Assembly (NCBI RefSeq): GCF_000633515.1
Contig: NZ_AYMP01000005.1
Span: 1 to 64,000 of the forward strand
Direction of reading: 5' to 3'
Length of the DNA stretch: 64,000 nt
DNA from: Morganella morganii H1r
Lineage (GTDB): Bacteria > Pseudomonadota > Gammaproteobacteria > Enterobacterales > Enterobacteriaceae
The position numbers and the translations under genes are program-made. Within the stretch, counting starts at the first letter, position 1, and every line of letters begins with the position of its first letter. Shown here one piece after another: positions 62,209 through 64,000 of this stretch. The notes beneath the pieces were generated by a model. That model ran no database searches. It worked only from the letters and a program-made list of their open reading frames with translations, and was not told the origin of the DNA.

Positions 62209-62721
62209 ATGGGAATGCCTAAAAAACTCTTTATGTTTGACCTGTTTATTAACGGTCAGACCTACCTTGGACAAGTAGAAGAGGTCACGCCGCCTAAACT
62301 GACGATGAAAACCGAAGATTACCAGGGGGGCGGAATGCTCGGTGCCGTGGCGGTCAATCTCGGCTTTGATGCCGGGGCGCTCGACATGGACGTTGCAATG
62401 GGTGGCTTAAACATTGAACTCATCAAACAATGGGGCGGTACGATTGACAGCCTGCAATTCCGTTTTGCCGGTTCCTACTATGACGATGCCACCGGAGAGA
62501 CAACCGCATATGAGATCCAGACACGCGGACGTTTTAACGAACTTGACCAGGGCACAGCAAAAGCCGGGGATAACACCCAGCACAAATACACGCTGAAAAA
62601 TACCTACTGCAAAATCACTGCTGACGGTCAGGACATTTTCGAGCTGGATTTAATCAACATGAAATGGATCGTTGACGGCGTGGATCGCCTGGCAGAGCAC
62701 CGCGCCAATATCGGTCATTAA
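62209..62721 (+). CDS. FII: P2-like tail tube protein gpFII
   Basis: 170 aa (P2 172). MPKKLFMFDLFINGQTYLGQ and EDYQGGGMLGAVAVNLGFDA are characteristic of the major tail tube subunit. AGGAG site before the ATG. Confidence 0.95.
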   Translation: MGMPKKLFMFDLFINGQTYLGQVEEVTPPKLTMKTEDYQGGGMLGAVAVNLGFDAGALDMDVAMGGLNIELIKQWGGTIDSLQFRFAGSYYDDATGETTAYEIQTRGRFNELDQGTAKAGDNTQHKYTLKNTYCKITADGQDIFELDLINMKWIVDGVDRLAEHRANIGH

Positions 62722-62782
62722 TTTTATCCGCAGCGTCACGCCGTGGCGCTGATTACAACGCTTATTCACAGGAACTATCACT

Positions 62783-63082
62783 ATGTCTATTGTTAAATTT
62801 AACAGCCCTGTCACTCTGAAAAATGGCAACGTCATTACCGAAGTTACGATTACTGACTCTATGCGGCAGGCCGGAACCCTGCGCGGCCTGAAAATGTGGG
62901 ATGTCGCCACCGGGGATGTGAATTCTATGATCACCCTGCTCCCGCGCGTGACGCAGCCGCGTCTGTCAGAACAGGAACTTTCCTCAATGCCGGTTGATTG
63001 CTTTTCTCAGTTGGTTAACGAGGTGGCGAATTTTTTAGCACCGAGTGCCCCGGACGACGAGACCCGCGAACCGGAAGAATAA
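62783..63082 (+). CDS. E: P2-like tail assembly chaperone gpE
   Basis: 99 aa. KFNSPVTLKNGNVITEVTIT matches the P2 gpE family. Contains the slippery heptamer T_TTT_TTA at 63031-63037, in register for -1 frameshifting into E' as in P2. AGGAAC precedes the ATG. Confidence 0.92.
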   Translation: MSIVKFNSPVTLKNGNVITEVTITDSMRQAGTLRGLKMWDVATGDVNSMITLLPRVTQPRLSEQELSSMPVDCFSQLVNEVANFLAPSAPDDETREPEE

Positions 63083-63234
63083 TCACCGAAATACCCACCA
63101 CGGATATTGATGACCTGATCGCCGATATCGCCGTGGTGTTCCACTGGCCGCCGTCCGCTTATGACGAAATGACAATTTCAGAATTAATTAAGTGGCACGG
63201 CCTTGCGGCGGCACGCACAGGACAGGACGAATGA
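63031..63234 (+). CDS. E': P2-like gpE' reading frame, made as an E+E' fusion by -1 frameshift
   Basis: From the heptamer TTTTTTA the -1 frame is open to TGA at 63232-63234. It includes DIDDLIADIAVVFHWPPSAY and then SELIKWHGLAAART, the GpE'-family signature. The stop overlaps the ATG of T (ATGA). Zero-frame E and shifted E+E' are expected as the two tail assembly chaperones. Confidence 0.88.
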   Translation, partial: FFSTECPGRRDPRTGRIITEIPTTDIDDLIADIAVVFHWPPSAYDEMTISELIKWHGLAAARTGQDE

Positions 63235-64000
63235 CAGATCGCAATCTCAGCATTCGGGTAGCACTCAACGCCGTCAATAACTTTACCTCACCGGTGAGTG
63301 CTGCACAGCGCAGTGCCGCCGGTTTTGCCTCTCAGATAAAAGCCACTCAGAACACTATCAGAAATCTGGCCGGTCAGGCGGCAACGTTTGATCGGTTATC
63401 TCAGTCCGTCAGACGCAATACCACGGCTTACGAAGAGGCAAAGGCAAAAGTTCAGGCTCTGCGCGACAGCTACCCGGCATTAAATCAGCGCACCGAAGAA
63501 CAAAAACGCGCACTGGAACAGGCACGGCTGGCGCGTGACCGCCTCGGTCGTTCTCTCGACAGTGAAAAGCAAAAACTACAGGCTGCGGCGGCGCAGCTGT
63601 ACCGGCACGGCATATCTGTCCGGAACAGCGATAATGCCACAGCACAAATCACCCGGCGCACCGAAGCCTATAACCGGCAGCTTGAGGCACAACGTCAGCG
63701 GCTGGCATCCGTTACCCGGGCACAGGCGCGATACGAAAAAGCCAAACAACTGAGCGGCAAAATGGCAATGGGCGGCGCAGCAGCCGCTGCTGCCGGTGGC
63801 GGTGCTCTGTATGCCGCATCCCGCGTCATGGCTCCCGGCCGTGATTTTGATGAAGGCATGTCCGGCGTTCAGGCTCTGACCCGCCTGGATAAAAGCGATC
63901 CGCGCCTGAAGATGCTGCGTGACCAGGCGCGGGAACTCGGCGCAAGTACCGCATACACGGCAACCGATGCGGCATCCGGTCAGAAGTTCCTCGCAATGGC
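63231..64000 (+). CDS. T: P2-like tail tape measure protein gpT (5' part, cut by window end)
   Basis: Starts at an ATG overlapping the E' stop and is open to the end of the window (about 256 codons). The N-terminus MTDRNLSIRVALNAVNNFTS is followed by a Gln/Arg-rich coiled-coil region, a small hydrophobic Ala/Gly segment (MAMGGAAAAAAGGGALY) and the tape-measure domain (ALTRLDKSDPRLKMLRDQAR). The remainder lies outside. Confidence 0.92.
   Translation, partial: MTDRNLSIRVALNAVNNFTSPVSAAQRSAAGFASQIKATQNTIRNLAGQAATFDRLSQSVRRNTTAYEEAKAKVQALRDSYPALNQRTEEQKRALEQARLARDRLGRSLDSEKQKLQAAAAQLYRHGISVRNSDNATAQITRRTEAYNRQLEAQRQRLASVTRAQARYEKAKQLSGKMAMGGAAAAAAGGGALYAASRVMAPGRDFDEGMSGVQALTRLDKSDPRLKMLRDQARELGASTAYTATDAASGQKFLAM

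Overview
The window reads as chromosomal DNA of an enterobacterium of the Morganellaceae, most likely Morganella morganii. Almost every housekeeping protein aligns from memory with an E. coli orthologue. The arginine genes form a single argCBGH cluster with argE divergent, gene order follows the E. coli oxyR-arg / met / priA-glp neighbourhood, and base composition looks close to 50% GC, which fits Morganella better than Proteus or Providencia. Species assignment is inference.

Layout: (1) 1-4.4 kb: rRNA operon promoters leaving the left edge, murI, btuB with a cobalamin riboswitch, and trmA. (2) 4.4-7.9 kb: a five-gene ECF-type nickel/cobalt importer operon placed between trmA and yijD, which are neighbours in E. 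coli. (3) 8-11.5 kb: yijD, fabR, sthA, oxyR. (4) 11.5-15.4 kb: an accessory insert between oxyR and argH. It holds a lysozyme-like putative effector with a small membrane protein (candidate toxin/immunity pair), an MHS-type transporter, a LuxR-type regulator split by a -1 frameshift, and an Nlp/Ner-type regulator lacking a standard start codon. (5) 15.4-22.4 kb: argHGBC, argE, metF with ArgR and MetJ operators. (6) 22.6-24.4 kb: a tandem pair of unknown paralogues (one decayed) and an AhpD-like protein. (7) 24.5-32.3 kb: ppc, metL, metB, metJ, rpmE. (8) 32.6-43.9 kb: priA, cytR, ftsN, hslVU, menA, rraA, zapB, glpFK. (9) 44.0-45.8 kb: a second toxin/immunity-like cassette bracketed by 86-bp direct repeats that duplicate the glpK terminator. 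(10) 46.0-54.9 kb: glpT carrying an in-frame amber codon, glpQ, emrD, fpr, yiiR, yiiQ, tpiA, a TerB-like membrane protein, three tandem 127-bp repeats, and pfkA. (11) 54.9-58.3 kb: a long AT-rich gap and an AIDA-like autotransporter. (12) 58.4-64.0 kb: one end of a P2-like prophage or R-type tailocin (ogr and D on the minus strand; FI, FII, E/E' and T on the plus strand, T cut by the window edge).

Functional links: metJ autoregulates the metB-metL unit and metF through tandem Met boxes. ArgR should control argCBGH/argE. glpF, glpK, glpT and glpQ form a glycerol / glycerol-3-phosphate uptake set, and the broken glpT predicts loss of G3P and fosfomycin entry by that route. The nickel importer could supply urease, a Morganella hallmark encoded elsewhere.

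The most interesting material is accessory: two orphan effector/immunity-like cassettes, two probable recoding or decay events (LuxR at a G_GGA_AAA heptamer; Nlp with a possible AUU start), and a P2-like tail module with an inverted D-ogr block and a shared candidate Ogr site.
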